A stretch of 64,000 nt of DNA from Lepus europaeus (GCF_033115175.1 NC_084835.1:56707948-56771947); one strand, 5' to 3'; shown: positions 20,410 through 29,112, counted from the stretch's first letter. The notes: a model not told the origin generated them from the sequence alone. Made by a program: numbers and translations.

Positions 20410-23076
20410 TCACGTCTCGTTGTTTTGTTGCAATTTGTCGTCCTGTGAGAGCGTGGTAATCTCGGTTATCTCGGGGGAGATGTCGTCCGTAGGTGATAGA
20501 GGTGTATCTTGTGGCGGCGGGGCTGTTTTTCTGACCAATCTTTCCGGTATCCAGAGAGGTTCTCTTCCAGATTCCTGTGGGAAGACACAGACCGCGCCTC
20601 GGTTCCAGCATAATACCGGATCCGGGCCGTACCACTTTCCCGTGAGGACATCTTTCCAACGGACATAGCCTCGTGAAGATGGCTCCTTTAACATGTGTCT
20701 CTCAGCGGGGGACATAGAATGATCTGTCAAATTCAAAAAGTTTATAGTAAACAGTGCAAGGGAGAGGCGCATTCGAGGGGTTTTGCCCGTGGCAATTCCC
20801 TCCTTTTGTTTTAAGAGAAAAGCCTTGAGGGTTCGATGAGCCCTTTCAATTATGGCCTGTCCCTGAGGGTTATAAGGGATTCCAGTTTTATGTTGTACCT
20901 GCATACGGGTGCAGAAATCTTGGAATGATTTACTTGTGTATGCAGGACCATTATCTGTTTTTAAAGTTTTTGGTTTGCCCCAGGCTGCCCATGCAGCAAG
21001 GCAGTGATTAATGACATGGGTGGTACGCTCACCCGTCTCCAGAGAAGCAAAAATTACTTGGGAACAGGTGTCAACTGACACATGAACATACTTTAAGGTC
21101 CCAAACTCGGATATGTGGGTGACATCCATCTGCCAGATATGTCCTGGTAGTAATCCTCGGGGATTAACCCCCACCGAAGGCACAGGGGTTAAAGTAGGGC
21201 ATGCGGCACAATGGCGAACAATATCGCGAGCGGCAGCACGAGAAAGACCGAATTTGGCGGCAAGGGTTTTTGCGTTTACATGGAACTCTGAATGAAACTG
21301 GATAGCCTGCTCTTCTGGGGAAGAAAATTGGAGTATCCAAATGGGGCGTGTGGCTTGATCAGCTATAGCATTGCCTGTGGTCATGGGTCCAGGTAAGGAA
21401 GAATGAGCTCTAATATGAGTAATAAAGAAAGGAGCAGACCGATTCCAAATAGATTTTTGCAGGGTGAGGAAAACTGTCGCTACGGAGGATGAAGAATTGA
21501 CTAGTCCTGCGGCCTCAAGGATAGACACAGAATTAACCACATAGCGTGAATCAGACACAATATTGACAGGTCCGGGGAAATCAGAGAAGACTTGGTTAAC
21601 TATAAGAAGTTCAGTTACCTGGGGGGAGTTAGTAGCGAATTGGAATGTTTTTGGCACAGATCCTGAAACAACATATGCACCGACTCCTGTTTTAGAACCG
21701 TCGGTATACACTACTGGGGCTCCCTGTAAGGGCTTTTGGGATGTGGACTTTGGAAAAATAACTGGGTGAGACTGAACAAAGGTTAGCAAAGGATCAGAGG
21801 GTGTTCTGTTTGTAATAGTTGCGGAAGTGGAGCAGACTAAAACCGCCCAAGCATCAGTACAAGCGATTAGCACACGTACCTGTTCCATGGAATAGGGGAC
21901 AACAATGGTGGATGGTTCGCGTCCAAAATGTTGGATAGCCCTCTGAATGGCTAGGAGAGTTATCTCCGCCACTGCCACGGGATAGTAACTAATAGATCTA
22001 GTAGATGACATTGAGGGATGGATCCAGAGGAGAGGCCCATCCTGCCATAGGACCGCGGTGGGCTGTTTAAGGGTGTCGAGGACCCAAAGAGTAAGGTCTC
22101 CCGCAGGGTCCCAACGTTTTAGGGCAGCTTTACTAAGGGCATCGTTGACAATTGACAGTGCTTGTTTGGCCTCAGAGGTGAAGGTTCGGGGGGAAGCAAG
22201 ATCCGGGTCTCCTTTAAGTATATTAAAGAGGGGCTGCAATGCAGCATTAGGAATGTTAAGGTAGGGCCTAATCCAATTGATATCCCCTAAAAGTTTTTGT
22301 AAGTCATTTAGAGTGGAGATAGCATTGATTTTTATTTGAATTTTTTGAGGTCTAATTTGAGTAGGGGCGACTATAGCCCCAAGATAAGAAACTACAGACG
22401 ACAATTGCACCTTATTAGGTGCAATATGCAGCCCTGCCCCTTCCAGCACTTGTTGGAGTGTACTGTATAAGGCCAGGAGCCTCTCTGCTGTGGGGGCTGC
22501 ACACAGTAGGTCGTCCATATAATGTAGGCACCTGCAGTCGGAATATCGGTCTCTAAGAGGTTTTAGTACTTGGGCTACATAGACTTGACACATGGTGGGG
22601 CTATTAGTCATACCCTGAGGCAAGACTGTCCACTCCCAACGCTTGTCCGGTTGTTCCTGGTTCTGGGTGGGGACAGTAAAAGCAAAACGTGGGGTATCCT
22701 TTTTGTCCAATGGAATGGAAAAGAAACAATCCTTAAGATCTATTACAATAACAGGCCATTGGTTGGGAAGTGCCGAAAGCAGAGGAAGACCACGTTGCAC
22801 AGGGCCCATAGGCTGCATCTGTGCGTTGACTGCCCTAAGATCATGTAAGAGTCTCCATTGACCTAATTTTTTGCGGATGGCAAAAATAGGCGTATTCCAT
22901 GGAGAGGTGGATGGGATCAAATGACCAGCGTTGACCTGCTCCAAGACCAGAGTGTTGACTGCCTCCAGTTTCTCCTGAGATAGGGGCCACTGTGGAACCC
23001 AGACGGGTACGTCCGTTAGCCACGAGATGGGTAAAGGCTCCACTGGTTTAGGAGGCGAAACAGTGACCCCTAGGAA
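20410..23076 (-). CDS. pol: Pol: reverse transcriptase-RNase H-integrase, intact
   Basis: 888 codons after the -1 slip. Numbering below counts from the GTG codon at 23043. Reverse transcriptase: catalytic Asp102 (VIDLKD), LPQGMTNSP at 141-149 and YMDD at 175-178; the M in YMDD is the betaretroviral form. RNase H: Asp448 (YTDGS), Glu478 (TELL), Asp498 (SDSR), Asp562 (IADQ). Integrase: zinc site His584, His588, Cys612, Cys615; catalytic triad Asp640, Asp697, Glu733 with 35 residues between the last two. No stop or frameshift interrupts it. The tail ends two bases before the env ATG. All visible catalytic residues are intact, which is rare for an old ERV and fits a recent insertion. Confidence 0.95.
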   Translation of the reverse strand, partial: FLGVTVSPPKPVEPLPISWLTDVPVWVPQWPLSQEKLEAVNTLVLEQVNAGHLIPSTSPWNTPIFAIRKKLGQWRLLHDLRAVNAQMQPMGPVQRGLPLLSALPNQWPVIVIDLKDCFFSIPLDKKDTPRFAFTVPTQNQEQPDKRWEWTVLPQGMTNSPTMCQVYVAQVLKPLRDRYSDCRCLHYMDDLLCAAPTAERLLALYSTLQQVLEGAGLHIAPNKVQLSSVVSYLGAIVAPTQIRPQKIQIKINAISTLNDLQKLLGDINWIRPYLNIPNAALQPLFNILKGDPDLASPRTFTSEAKQALSIVNDALSKAALKRWDPAGDLTLWVLDTLKQPTAVLWQDGPLLWIHPSMSSTRSISYYPVAVAEITLLAIQRAIQHFGREPSTIVVPYSMEQVRVLIACTDAWAVLVCSTSATITNRTPSDPLLTFVQSHPVIFPKSTSQKPLQGAPVVYTDGSKTGVGAYVVSGSVPKTFQFATNSPQVTELLIVNQVFSDFPGPVNIVSDSRYVVNSVSILEAAGLVNSSSSVATVFLTLQKSIWNRSAPFFITHIRAHSSLPGPMTTGNAIADQATRPIWILQFSSPEEQAIQFHSEFHVNAKTLAAKFGLSRAAARDIVRHCAACPTLTPVPSVGVNPRGLLPGHIWQMDVTHISEFGTLKYVHVSVDTCSQVIFASLETGERTTHVINHCLAAWAAWGKPKTLKTDNGPAYTSKSFQDFCTRMQVQHKTGIPYNPQGQAIIERAHRTLKAFLLKQKEGIATGKTPRMRLSLALFTINFLNLTDHSMSPAERHMLKEPSSRGYVRWKDVLTGKWYGPDPVLCWNRGAVCVFPQESGREPLWIPERLVRKTAPPPQDTPLSPTDDISPEITEITTLSQDDKLQQNNET
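20442..20450 (-). promoter_or_regulatory. Candidate env splice acceptor
   Basis: Minus strand CTCTCACAG|GACGAC just upstream of env; AG at 20444..20443, exon start at 20442. Joined to the leader donor it would make the env ATG at 20408 the first ATG after the junction. The pyrimidine tract is short, so this is a prediction. Confidence 0.4.
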
Positions 23077-23993
23077 AAACCCAGGCCAACTTTACTTGGT
23101 CCTTGTTTTGGCTCAATGGGGGAAGGGTGGCCCTGGAGCTGGACACCGAGTCCCTTGCCTGGGACGTAACCCATATTTTGTAGCATAGATCGTACTGCAG
23201 GGGAAGTGGTGACCAAAGCAACATCCATTTCTGCCAGGACGTCTCTCCCCCAAAGGGAAATGGGTAGAGGTAAAATGAATGGAGAAAACTGTCCTCTATG
23301 ACCCTCGCTATCCTGCCATGACAACAAGGCTGCACTGATTTTTGGGAAATGAGCAAAACCAAGTCCTTGCAAGGTTTGTTCCGCCACATTTGTAGGCCAT
23401 GTACTAGGCCAGTCCTTTGTTGCTATAATGGATTTGTCGGCTCCTGTGTCTAAAAGTCCCTTAATGTCCTTGCCATTAATCTGCAACACTAAAGTGGGAC
23501 GTTCATTTAAAAGCATATGTAAGCCGGTAAAATTAATGCCAGAGGACCCAAAGTTACCAGCGCCGCGAACGTGGTTTTTAGCTGGGATTAAAGAGTGAAG
23601 ACTGGGCAGTAATAACATTTGTGCGATACGGTCTCCAGGATTGATTACTAAAGGTCCCTGAGGGGCCTGAACCATGATCTTTACTTTACCAGTGAAATCA
23701 GAGTCAACTACCCCGGGGATCACAGCTAGCCCTCGGAGGGCGGCGGAGGACCGACCCAACACTAATCCAACCGAATCCGGGGGCAGAGGACCGGAGCAGT
23801 CGCTCTCCACTAATTGTACCCCCATCTCCGGAGTTAAGAGGAGAGGGGAGGTGGCGCGGAGGTCCAGGCCTGCGGACCCGTGAGTGGCACGGGCTGAGGG
23901 TGCACTGGGTGTAGCGCAGACACGGGAGGTGGAACCTGAGAGTAGATTTGATTTTGGGGGCTCCTCGCTGGGTTGGGGAGCCCCCTCTGGCCG
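23070..23993 (-). CDS. pro: dUTPase-protease (Pro), intact, reached by -1 frameshift
   Basis: Open for 307 codons from the slip site; start given as the first codon after slippage, since no initiation codon is needed. The first part is a dUTPase with all five family motifs: SAGLDLRA near residue 43, then in sequence GRSS, GVVDSDFTG, NPGDRIAQ, and GNFGSSG. Then an aspartic protease with the active-site LLDTGAD and the later hydrophobic-Gly-Arg-Asp GRDVL. A G-patch (NMGYVPGKGLG) ends the protein. The DU-PR-G-patch order is that of betaretroviruses. The dUTPase keeps uracil out of viral DNA and the protease cuts Gag and Gag-Pro-Pol. Catalytic residues are all present. Confidence 0.93.
   Translation of the reverse strand, partial: RPEGAPQPSEEPPKSNLLSGSTSRVCATPSAPSARATHGSAGLDLRATSPLLLTPEMGVQLVESDCSGPLPPDSVGLVLGRSSAALRGLAVIPGVVDSDFTGKVKIMVQAPQGPLVINPGDRIAQMLLLPSLHSLIPAKNHVRGAGNFGSSGINFTGLHMLLNERPTLVLQINGKDIKGLLDTGADKSIIATKDWPSTWPTNVAEQTLQGLGFAHFPKISAALLSWQDSEGHRGQFSPFILPLPISLWGRDVLAEMDVALVTTSPAVRSMLQNMGYVPGKGLGVQLQGHPSPIEPKQGPSKVGLGFS
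23076..23082 (-). other. Pro-Pol slippery heptamer
   Basis: Minus strand G GGT TTT, with GGT (23081..23079) and TTT (23078..23076) in the Pro frame, two codons before the Pro stop TAG (23072..23070). Pol is open in the -1 frame from here. With the Gag-Pro site this gives the two-step frameshift typical of type B/D retroviruses. Confidence 0.85.
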
Positions 23994-25678
23994 TTTTTTG
24001 GCCCCTGGGCGCTACCTGTAAGTGGGTTGCCATCGATATCGAAAGCAGAACGGCATACCTCTGCCCTATGAGGGCCCTTGTGGCAACGGCGACAAGGCTC
24101 TATGCCTGAAGGCTGTGCCGTGGAATACCCATGGCTGAGATTGGGGCAATCGCGTTTTCTGTGACCCGGTTGATGACATTGGAAGCAAAGTCCTGAAGAT
24201 ATGGGGGGTCGGGTCGATTTAGATTTTGGACTGTTTTCTTTGACTTTTGCCAGCATCGCAGCTAGGCCCGCATTAGTAAGTGGCCCACCGGTATCTCTGC
24301 AGTATTTTAACCAGGGGTCCAGAGATTTATGTCTATATTGTCGAAGAATGTTTTTGCACTCTTTATTAGCCTGCTCAAAAATAATTTGTTTGACCAGTGG
24401 CTGAACGTCAACCTCGGAAGGGAAAATACGCGACGCAGCCTCAAGTATGCGAGCGACAAAATCAGCGAAGGGTTCGGCCGTGCCCTGAACGATCTTGGTG
24501 AGGTGGCTAGCTGAGTCACTTGGATTGGACGCCTGCCTCCACGCACGTTGGGCACAGTTGGAAATTTGCCTGTATACTTGTCTAGGGAATTGGGTCTGGT
24601 CAGCCTGATAAGGTCCACGCCCTAAAAGCATATCAGCATTCCACGTAGGGTGGCCGTCCTCAGCATTTTCATCTGCCTGGTCATGACAGCACTCTGTATT
24701 CATAGATTGCCACAAAAGAAAGCCGCCTGGACTTAAACAGGCCCGAGCCAATTGGGTCCAGTCGCTAGGTGTTAAAATGGACTGGCCGACTGATTCAAGG
24801 AGTGACAATGTGAATGGGGCTGTGGGTCCATAGTCATGGACCGCAGCCTTAAGTTGTTTTAATACTGTCATGTCCAATGGTTCGTGCCGGGCCTCTCGCG
24901 TGCCCAAAGCCAAAACAGGGTAAGCCTGAGCGGGGGCAGCGGGAGCGCCAGTTCGCAACTGTTTCCAGGCTTGTTGATGAAACTGTCTGCCTGAAAAAGG
25001 TGGCACATTTGGGACGTTTAATGGCCATGGCGGCACGGGTGTTAGATGGGGCTGAGGCACGCCTACATGACCGCCAGTAGGAGGCGCTGCGTCTTTAATC
25101 TGATGGGCGGGCACGACATCGATAGGAGGAGCCGTAGGCACTAGAGGGCGTAAACAGGCATCTTTTAACTTTTGCCGCAGCTGCGCATACGTAGGAGGCG
25201 GGGATTTAGGATCGCCGTCCCCTTCCCCCTCAGACTCAGAGGAGGCGGAGCCACATTCGGAGCCTGAGGCCAGTGAGGAAGTCTGGCATCCCGTGTCCTT
25301 AAATTGTATGAGGTCCCGGGCGCCGTCCGAGCTCTGAGAACGAACTTCCTCGAGAGCCTCGCGAACCGCCGTAAGAGTCGGGCGGTCCGCTCCCACCGAC
25401 CTCTCCTCTTGGAGGCACGCCCGCAGTAGTTCCCATAAGGGGAGAACAACGGGGTCGATATCGGGTTCCTGGGGATCGTTAACTGTGCGCCGGAGATCCT
25501 TTCCTAATTTCTCCCAAGACTCAAGAGTTATTTGGCCCTCGTGGGTGAGCCACGGCGCAAAGAAATCAACACTTCCAAGGAACCTGACAAGTGTGGTCTT
25601 AGAAACCTTAATCCCTTTGCTACGCAATAATGCTTTTAACGGATTAAGCAACATTGAATGGCTAGATGAATTTCCCAT
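23834..25678 (-). CDS. gag: Gag polyprotein of the provirus, intact
   Basis: 614 residues from the ATG at 25678; I prefer this to the in-frame ATG eight codons upstream because it gives MGNSSS, an N-myristoylation signal as in type B/D Gag. Domains: matrix about 1-120; acidic linker with a PPPTY late domain (160-164, PPxY for NEDD4-type ligases); Pro-rich stretch; capsid from about 221 to 480, with the major homology region QGTAEPFADFVARIL at 398-412; nucleocapsid with two CX2CX4HX4C knuckles (498-511 and 529-542); Pro-rich tail. No stop or frameshift breaks it. Near the end, Lys561-Asn562 are coded by the slippery site used to reach Pro. Expected to assemble virus-like particles; expression cannot be judged from sequence. 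Confidence 0.95.
   Translation of the reverse strand: MGNSSSHSMLLNPLKALLRSKGIKVSKTTLVRFLGSVDFFAPWLTHEGQITLESWEKLGKDLRRTVNDPQEPDIDPVVLPLWELLRACLQEERSVGADRPTLTAVREALEEVRSQSSDGARDLIQFKDTGCQTSSLASGSECGSASSESEGEGDGDPKSPPPTYAQLRQKLKDACLRPLVPTAPPIDVVPAHQIKDAAPPTGGHVGVPQPHLTPVPPWPLNVPNVPPFSGRQFHQQAWKQLRTGAPAAPAQAYPVLALGTREARHEPLDMTVLKQLKAAVHDYGPTAPFTLSLLESVGQSILTPSDWTQLARACLSPGGFLLWQSMNTECCHDQADENAEDGHPTWNADMLLGRGPYQADQTQFPRQVYRQISNCAQRAWRQASNPSDSASHLTKIVQGTAEPFADFVARILEAASRIFPSEVDVQPLVKQIIFEQANKECKNILRQYRHKSLDPWLKYCRDTGGPLTNAGLAAMLAKVKENSPKSKSTRPPISSGLCFQCHQPGHRKRDCPNLSHGYSTAQPSGIEPCRRCHKGPHRAEVCRSAFDIDGNPLTGSAQGPKNGQRGLPNPARSPQNQIYSQVPPPVSALHPVHPQPVPLTGPQAWTSAPPPLSS
23993..23999 (-). other. Gag-Pro slippery heptamer
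   Basis: Minus strand A AAA AAC, with AAA (23998..23996) and AAC (23995..23993) exactly in the Gag frame. It lies upstream of the Gag stop, in the Gag/Pro overlap, and the Pro frame is -1 to Gag. This is a classic -1 ribosomal frameshift signal; I did not fold a downstream pseudoknot. Confidence 0.9.
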
Positions 25679-25682
25679 TTTC

Positions 25683-25930
25683 AGTTTAAAGCGGGAAGAC
25701 ACGTCCGCTATCTTATTTTCAGTTTAAAGCGGGGGAACAAGTCTGCTATTCTTTCAGTTTAAAGCGGGGAAACACGTCCGCTATTCTTTCAGTTTAAAGC
25801 GGGGAAACAAGTCTGCTATTCTTTCAGTTTAAAGCGGGGAAACAAGTCTGCTATTCTTTCAGTTTAAAGCGGGGAAACAAGTCTGCTATTCTTTCAGTTT
25901 AAAGCGGGGAAACACGTCCGCTATCTTAGG
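25683..25930 (-). repeat. Seven 35-bp tandem repeats in the proviral leader
   Basis: Seven units start (plus strand AGTTTAAAGCGGGG...) at 25683, 25721, 25756, 25791, 25826, 25861 and 25896; spacing is 35 bp except the first step of 38. Units alternate between AACACGTCCGC and AACAAGTCTGC types. On the RNA strand each unit can fold AGCGG...CCGCT with a loop of about 10 nt; in the CAAGTCTGC type the stem has one A-C mismatch. The last unit in transcript order runs into the gag start. Possible roles: packaging signal, leader enhancer or translational control (inference). Confidence 0.9.
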
Positions 25931-25995
25931 GTGCGTCCACCCTCCAACCACGAGATATACCTCACTCGCGGGGCCCAGACGGTAAGACTGATCTC

Positions 25996-26012
25996 GCTTA
26001 CCTTCTACTTAC
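25996..26012 (-). promoter_or_regulatory. Proviral 5' splice donor (two overlapping choices)
   Basis: In the leader the minus strand shows GTAAGT at 26012..26007, a strong donor preceded by CCCG, and a second GTAAGC at 26001..25996. Both are upstream of gag and downstream of the primer site, as needed for a spliced env mRNA. Confidence 0.65.
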
Positions 26013-26031
26013 CGGGCAACGTAGAGGAAGC

Positions 26032-26049
26032 TCCCCGTACGGGCCACCA
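26032..26049 (-). other. Primer-binding site, tRNA-Ile(AAU) type
   Basis: Two bases (GC) inside the 5' LTR the minus strand reads TGGTGGCCCGTACGGGGA. This is the exact 18-nt complement of the 3' end of mammalian tRNA-Ile(AAU) as I remember it (ending CCCCGTACGGGCCA plus CCA). The match stops at the nineteenth base. Exogenous betaretroviruses use tRNA-Lys (PBS TGGCGCCC...), so the Ile primer is unusual for this gag-pol type. Confidence 0.85.
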
Positions 26050-26051
26050 GC

Positions 26052-26402
26052 TGCTCGGCGCCGTCCTCGTCCAGCAAGAGACAGAGACCGAACACTTTGC
26101 ACGGGGTTCCTTTATTGCTCGGCAAGCAGGAGATCCAGCTTCGATCTCTTCTGGGCAGGAACTTCCCTTACACCCGCGTAGCAAGGGTTTATATGCACAA
26201 TACACGTCACAAATCAGGTGATAGGCTAGAAGCGCGGGGATAGGACAATCTCGTGGCAAGGCGGGAAGGAGCGAGCTAGAGCGGGAAATCTAAGGCGGGA
26301 AGGAGCGAGCAAGAGCGGGAACTCCCTGAGATGAGGAAGAACCCGGAAGCAGGGAGTCGGCGCCATCTTAGGGGCACGGTTCCTCCGGTCTGGTTCCCTA
26401 CA
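26052..26402 (-). repeat. 5' LTR of the provirus
   Basis: 351 bp, read right to left in the window; starts TGTAGGGAACC and ends CCGAGCA on the minus strand. It contains a TATA-like ATATAAA (26188..26194) and an AATAAA signal (26111..26116) about 75 bp downstream of it, the normal order for U3-R-U5. The GC-rich GGCGCCAT and repeated GCGGGAA-type blocks in U3 could bind host factors (inference). It would promote the proviral transcript leftwards, away from MPPE1. Confidence 0.96.
26188..26194 (-). promoter_or_regulatory. TATA-like box of the 5' LTR
   Basis: ATATAAA on the minus strand inside the 5' LTR, about 75 bp upstream of the poly(A) signal. It is the only good TATA match in the LTR, so it probably sets the proviral start site a few tens of bases to the left. 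Confidence 0.7.
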
Positions 26403-26600
26403 ATCAGTGATGACAAAACTCCTTGGATCATTGCTACCTGTGTGGGAGACCTGGATTGAGTTCCTGGCTCCTGGCTGCAACTTGGCCCACCCCCAGCTGT
26501 GGCAGGCATTTGGGGAGTGAACCCAGGAGATCAGAGTTCTCTCTCTGTGTGTGTGTGTTTCTCAAATAAATAAATAAATAAATAAACAAACAAATAAATA

Positions 26601-27217
26601 AGAAGTGGGAGACTATCTGGGTGGGCCCAGTATAATCACACAAATCCACAAATTCAGGAGAGGGAGGTGGAAGAGGAGGCCAGAGTAGGTCATGAAGAAA
26701 GGCTTCCACCACCATTGCTGGCTTTGAAATGAAAGAAGGGATCATGAGCCAAGGAATAAGGGCAGGCTCTGGGTGCGGAAAAGGTGAGGAAATCCCCCCA
26801 GAGCTTCCAGAAGGATCTCAGTCCTGCGGCATTGTAACTTCAGCCCAGTGAGACAGTATGGGGCTTTTCTAACCTTTAACACTGTGAGATAATGCATTTG
26901 GGCCTTGTCAAGCTGCTGTGCTTGCTGATAATCTGTTCCAGCAACAACAGGAAATGGACATAGAAATCATTTTAATCTTGGTCTGATTCATGCTGGACAG
27001 CACCTTACTCCTTCCCTACCTCGTCCAAAGCCTCCTTACTTTAACACTTCATGGTTTGTGATCTTTTGTGCCTGGTTTTCCAGCTAGCACGAATGTTTCT
27101 CAGCCCTCATTATCTATGGATTTGGTGTTTGTGAATTTGCATACTCAATGAAATTTGTGGGTAATCCCAAGACAACACTCATAGGCTTTTAAAGTCATTC
27201 TCATTCAAGTATAAGTC
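26601..27217. other. No recognised feature
   Basis: Unique-looking sequence; no credible gene. Confidence 0.5.
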
Positions 27218-27505
27218 ATGGGAGTGGCCTCATAGGTTAAGTCACTGTCTGTGATGCTGGCATCCCATATGGACCCTAACTCGAGACCCAGCTGCTCCAC
27301 TTCCCATCCAGTTCCTTGTTAATGCACCTGGGAAGGCAGTGGAAGATGACTCAAGTGGGAAACTTGGAAGAAGCTCCAGGCTCCTGGCTTCAGCCTGGCC
27401 TAACCCTAGCCATACAGTCATTTGGAGAGTGAACCAGTAGATGGAAGATCTTTCTCTCTCTGACTTTCCCTCTTCCTCTAACTCTGCCTTTTAAAAAAAA
27501 TTCTT
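27218..27505 (+). repeat. C-repeat SINE, sense
   Basis: GGGAGTGGCCTCATAGGTTAAG head; CTAACTCTGCCTTTTAAAAAAAA tail. Confidence 0.8.
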
Positions 27506-27507
27506 TA

Positions 27508-27628
27508 AGATAAGTTTATCTTGGTGCACAAAATTTTTTGAAATCCATGCAGTTTGTCAGATAAGTTTCAGTCCGGATGCGTTTGAGTGCTGTTGATGGA
27601 TCATCAATGTGTATTAAATAAGATATCT
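27508..27628. repeat. Mariner-like MITE fragment
   Basis: AAGATAAGTTTATCTTGGTGCACAAAATTTTTTGAAATCCATGC is shared with the palindromic elements at 47.3, 49.4 and 53.0 kb. Confidence 0.5.
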
Positions 27629-27945
27629 TTAGGGCTGTCCTCCGGGTGCAGCGGGTTAAGCTGCTGCCTGCAGTGCCGGCATCCCATATGAGCACCAGTT
27701 CATGTCCTAGCTGCTCCACTTTCATTCCAGCTCCCTGCTAATGATGTGGGAAAAGCAGTGGAAGATGGCCAAGTCCTTGGGCGCCTGCACCCATGTGGGA
27801 GACCAAGAAGAAGCTCCTGGCTCCTGGCTTCAGCCTGGCCCAGCCCTGGTTGTTGAGTCAAGCAGTGGATGGAAGATCTCTTTCTCTTTCTCTATCTCCC
27901 CCCTCCCCCAGCTCTGCCTTTCAAATAAATAAGTAAATATGTATA
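27629..27945 (+). repeat. C-repeat SINE, sense
   Basis: AGGGCTGTCCTCCGGGTGCAGC head; CTGCCTTTCAAATAAATAAGTAAAT tail. Confidence 0.85.
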
Positions 27946-27947
27946 TT

Positions 27948-27994
27948 TAAAGCTTTATTTATTTTCATTTTATTTGAAGGATAGAGAGAGAGAG

Positions 27995-28032
<38 letters not shown>

Positions 28033-28275
28033 ATCCCATCTGCTGGTTCACACCCCAAATGCCTGCAACAGCCAGGAGCCAGGAACATCATGTAGATCTC
28101 TGAGGTAGGTGGCAGAGGCCCACATACCTGGGTCCTTACCTGCCACTCCCAGGGTGTGCATCAGCAGGAAACTGGACGGGAAGCTGAGTAATCTGAAATC
28201 AAACAAGGCCCTCCTATATGGAATGCTGGAGTCCCAAGCAGCGACTTTACCTCTGCCGAACGCCCATCCCTAAGT
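27948..28275 (-). repeat. C-repeat SINE, antisense
   Basis: AAAGCTTTATTTATTTTC tail; 50 bp of (GA)n at 27985-28030; worn head. Confidence 0.8.
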
Positions 28276-28523
28276 AAGAGATCTTTAAACAGAAACACAG
28301 GTAAAACACAGCTATGTACTGACTGCTGAAGATGTGATTGGAGGCTTGCAGGAAGCTAACATCTACTTTCCCTAAGAGAAAAGTTTCAGCATTTACTATC
28401 TCAGTGTGTGAAGCAACTTGTAGAACCTAACTGCTTTGAATAATGAGAAACAAGTGTGTTTTGAATCCCTTAATACAAAGGAACACAATGGTGACCCAAA
28501 GAAGGCACTTAACAACTACTGGT

Positions 28524-29074
28524 GGGCCAGCATTGTGGTGAATAGGGTTAAACTGACACCTGCAATGCCAGCACCCCACAGGAGCCCCGGCTGGCATCCC
28601 AGTTGCCCTATTTCTGATCCAGCTACCTGTCAATGTGCCTGGGAAAGCAGTGGATGATGGCCCAAGTGCTTAGGCCCCTGCATCCATGTGGGAGACCCGG
28701 GTGCAGTTCTGGGCTCCTGGCATCACAGTGGCACTGCCCCCACTGTTGCAGCCATTTGGACCATGAATCAGTGCATGATAAGATCTCTCTCTCTCTCTCT
28801 CTCGGCCAGCACCATGGCTCACTAGGCTATTCCTCCACCTGTGGTGCCAGTACCCTATGTTCTAGTCCTGGTTGGGGCACCGGATTCTGTCCTGGTTGCT
28901 CCTCTTCCAGTCCAGCTCTCTTCTGTGGCCCGGGAAGGCAGTGGAGGATGGCCCAAGTGCTTGGGCCCTGCACCCGCATGGGAGACCAGGAGGAAGCACC
29001 TGGCTCCTGGCTTCAGATCGGCGCAGTGCACTGGCCGTAGTGGCCATTTTGGGGGTGACCCAACGGAGGGAAGA

Positions 29075-29112
<38 letters not shown>

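Larger units (their letters stand above)
19056..26402 (-). mobile_element. Young betaretrovirus-like endogenous provirus (LTR-gag-pro-pol-truncated env-LTR)
   Basis: Complete provirus on the minus strand, 7347 bp. In transcript order: 5' LTR (26052..26402), tRNA-Ile-type primer site, leader with splice donors and seven tandem repeats, gag, pro, pol, a cut-down env, a polypurine tract and the 3' LTR (19056..19406). Both LTRs run TG...CA on each strand and match base for base by eye over 351 bp. The flanks carry a perfect ATCAGT duplication (19050..19055 and 26403..26408); 6 bp is the usual size for class II (betaretroviral) integrases. The gag-pro-pol frame plan, dUTPase inside Pro, G-patch at the Pro end and two Cys-His boxes all fit type B/D retroviruses. 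It interrupts an older C-repeat. Rabbit RERV-H (source of the mistaken human retrovirus 5 sequences) is the nearest family I can name, but this rests on organism and class only. Confidence 0.97.
18925..26600 (+). repeat. Old C-repeat SINE split by the provirus
   Basis: Left piece 18925-19055 (GGGCGTTTAGCTGTTAAGACAAC to GGCATCAGT) and right piece 26403-26600 (ATCAGTGATGACAAAACTCC to CTCAAATAAATAAATAAA). Removing the provirus and one ATCAGT restores one SINE. Confidence 0.9.

Noticed and set aside
23704..24033. 109-codon minus-strand frame overlapping the gag/pro junction
   Set aside because: Third frame of the overlap; the real genes occupy the other two.
25683..25930. Regular 35-bp repeats as a CRISPR array
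   Set aside because: Units are contiguous without unique spacers and lie in a retroviral leader in a mammalian genome.
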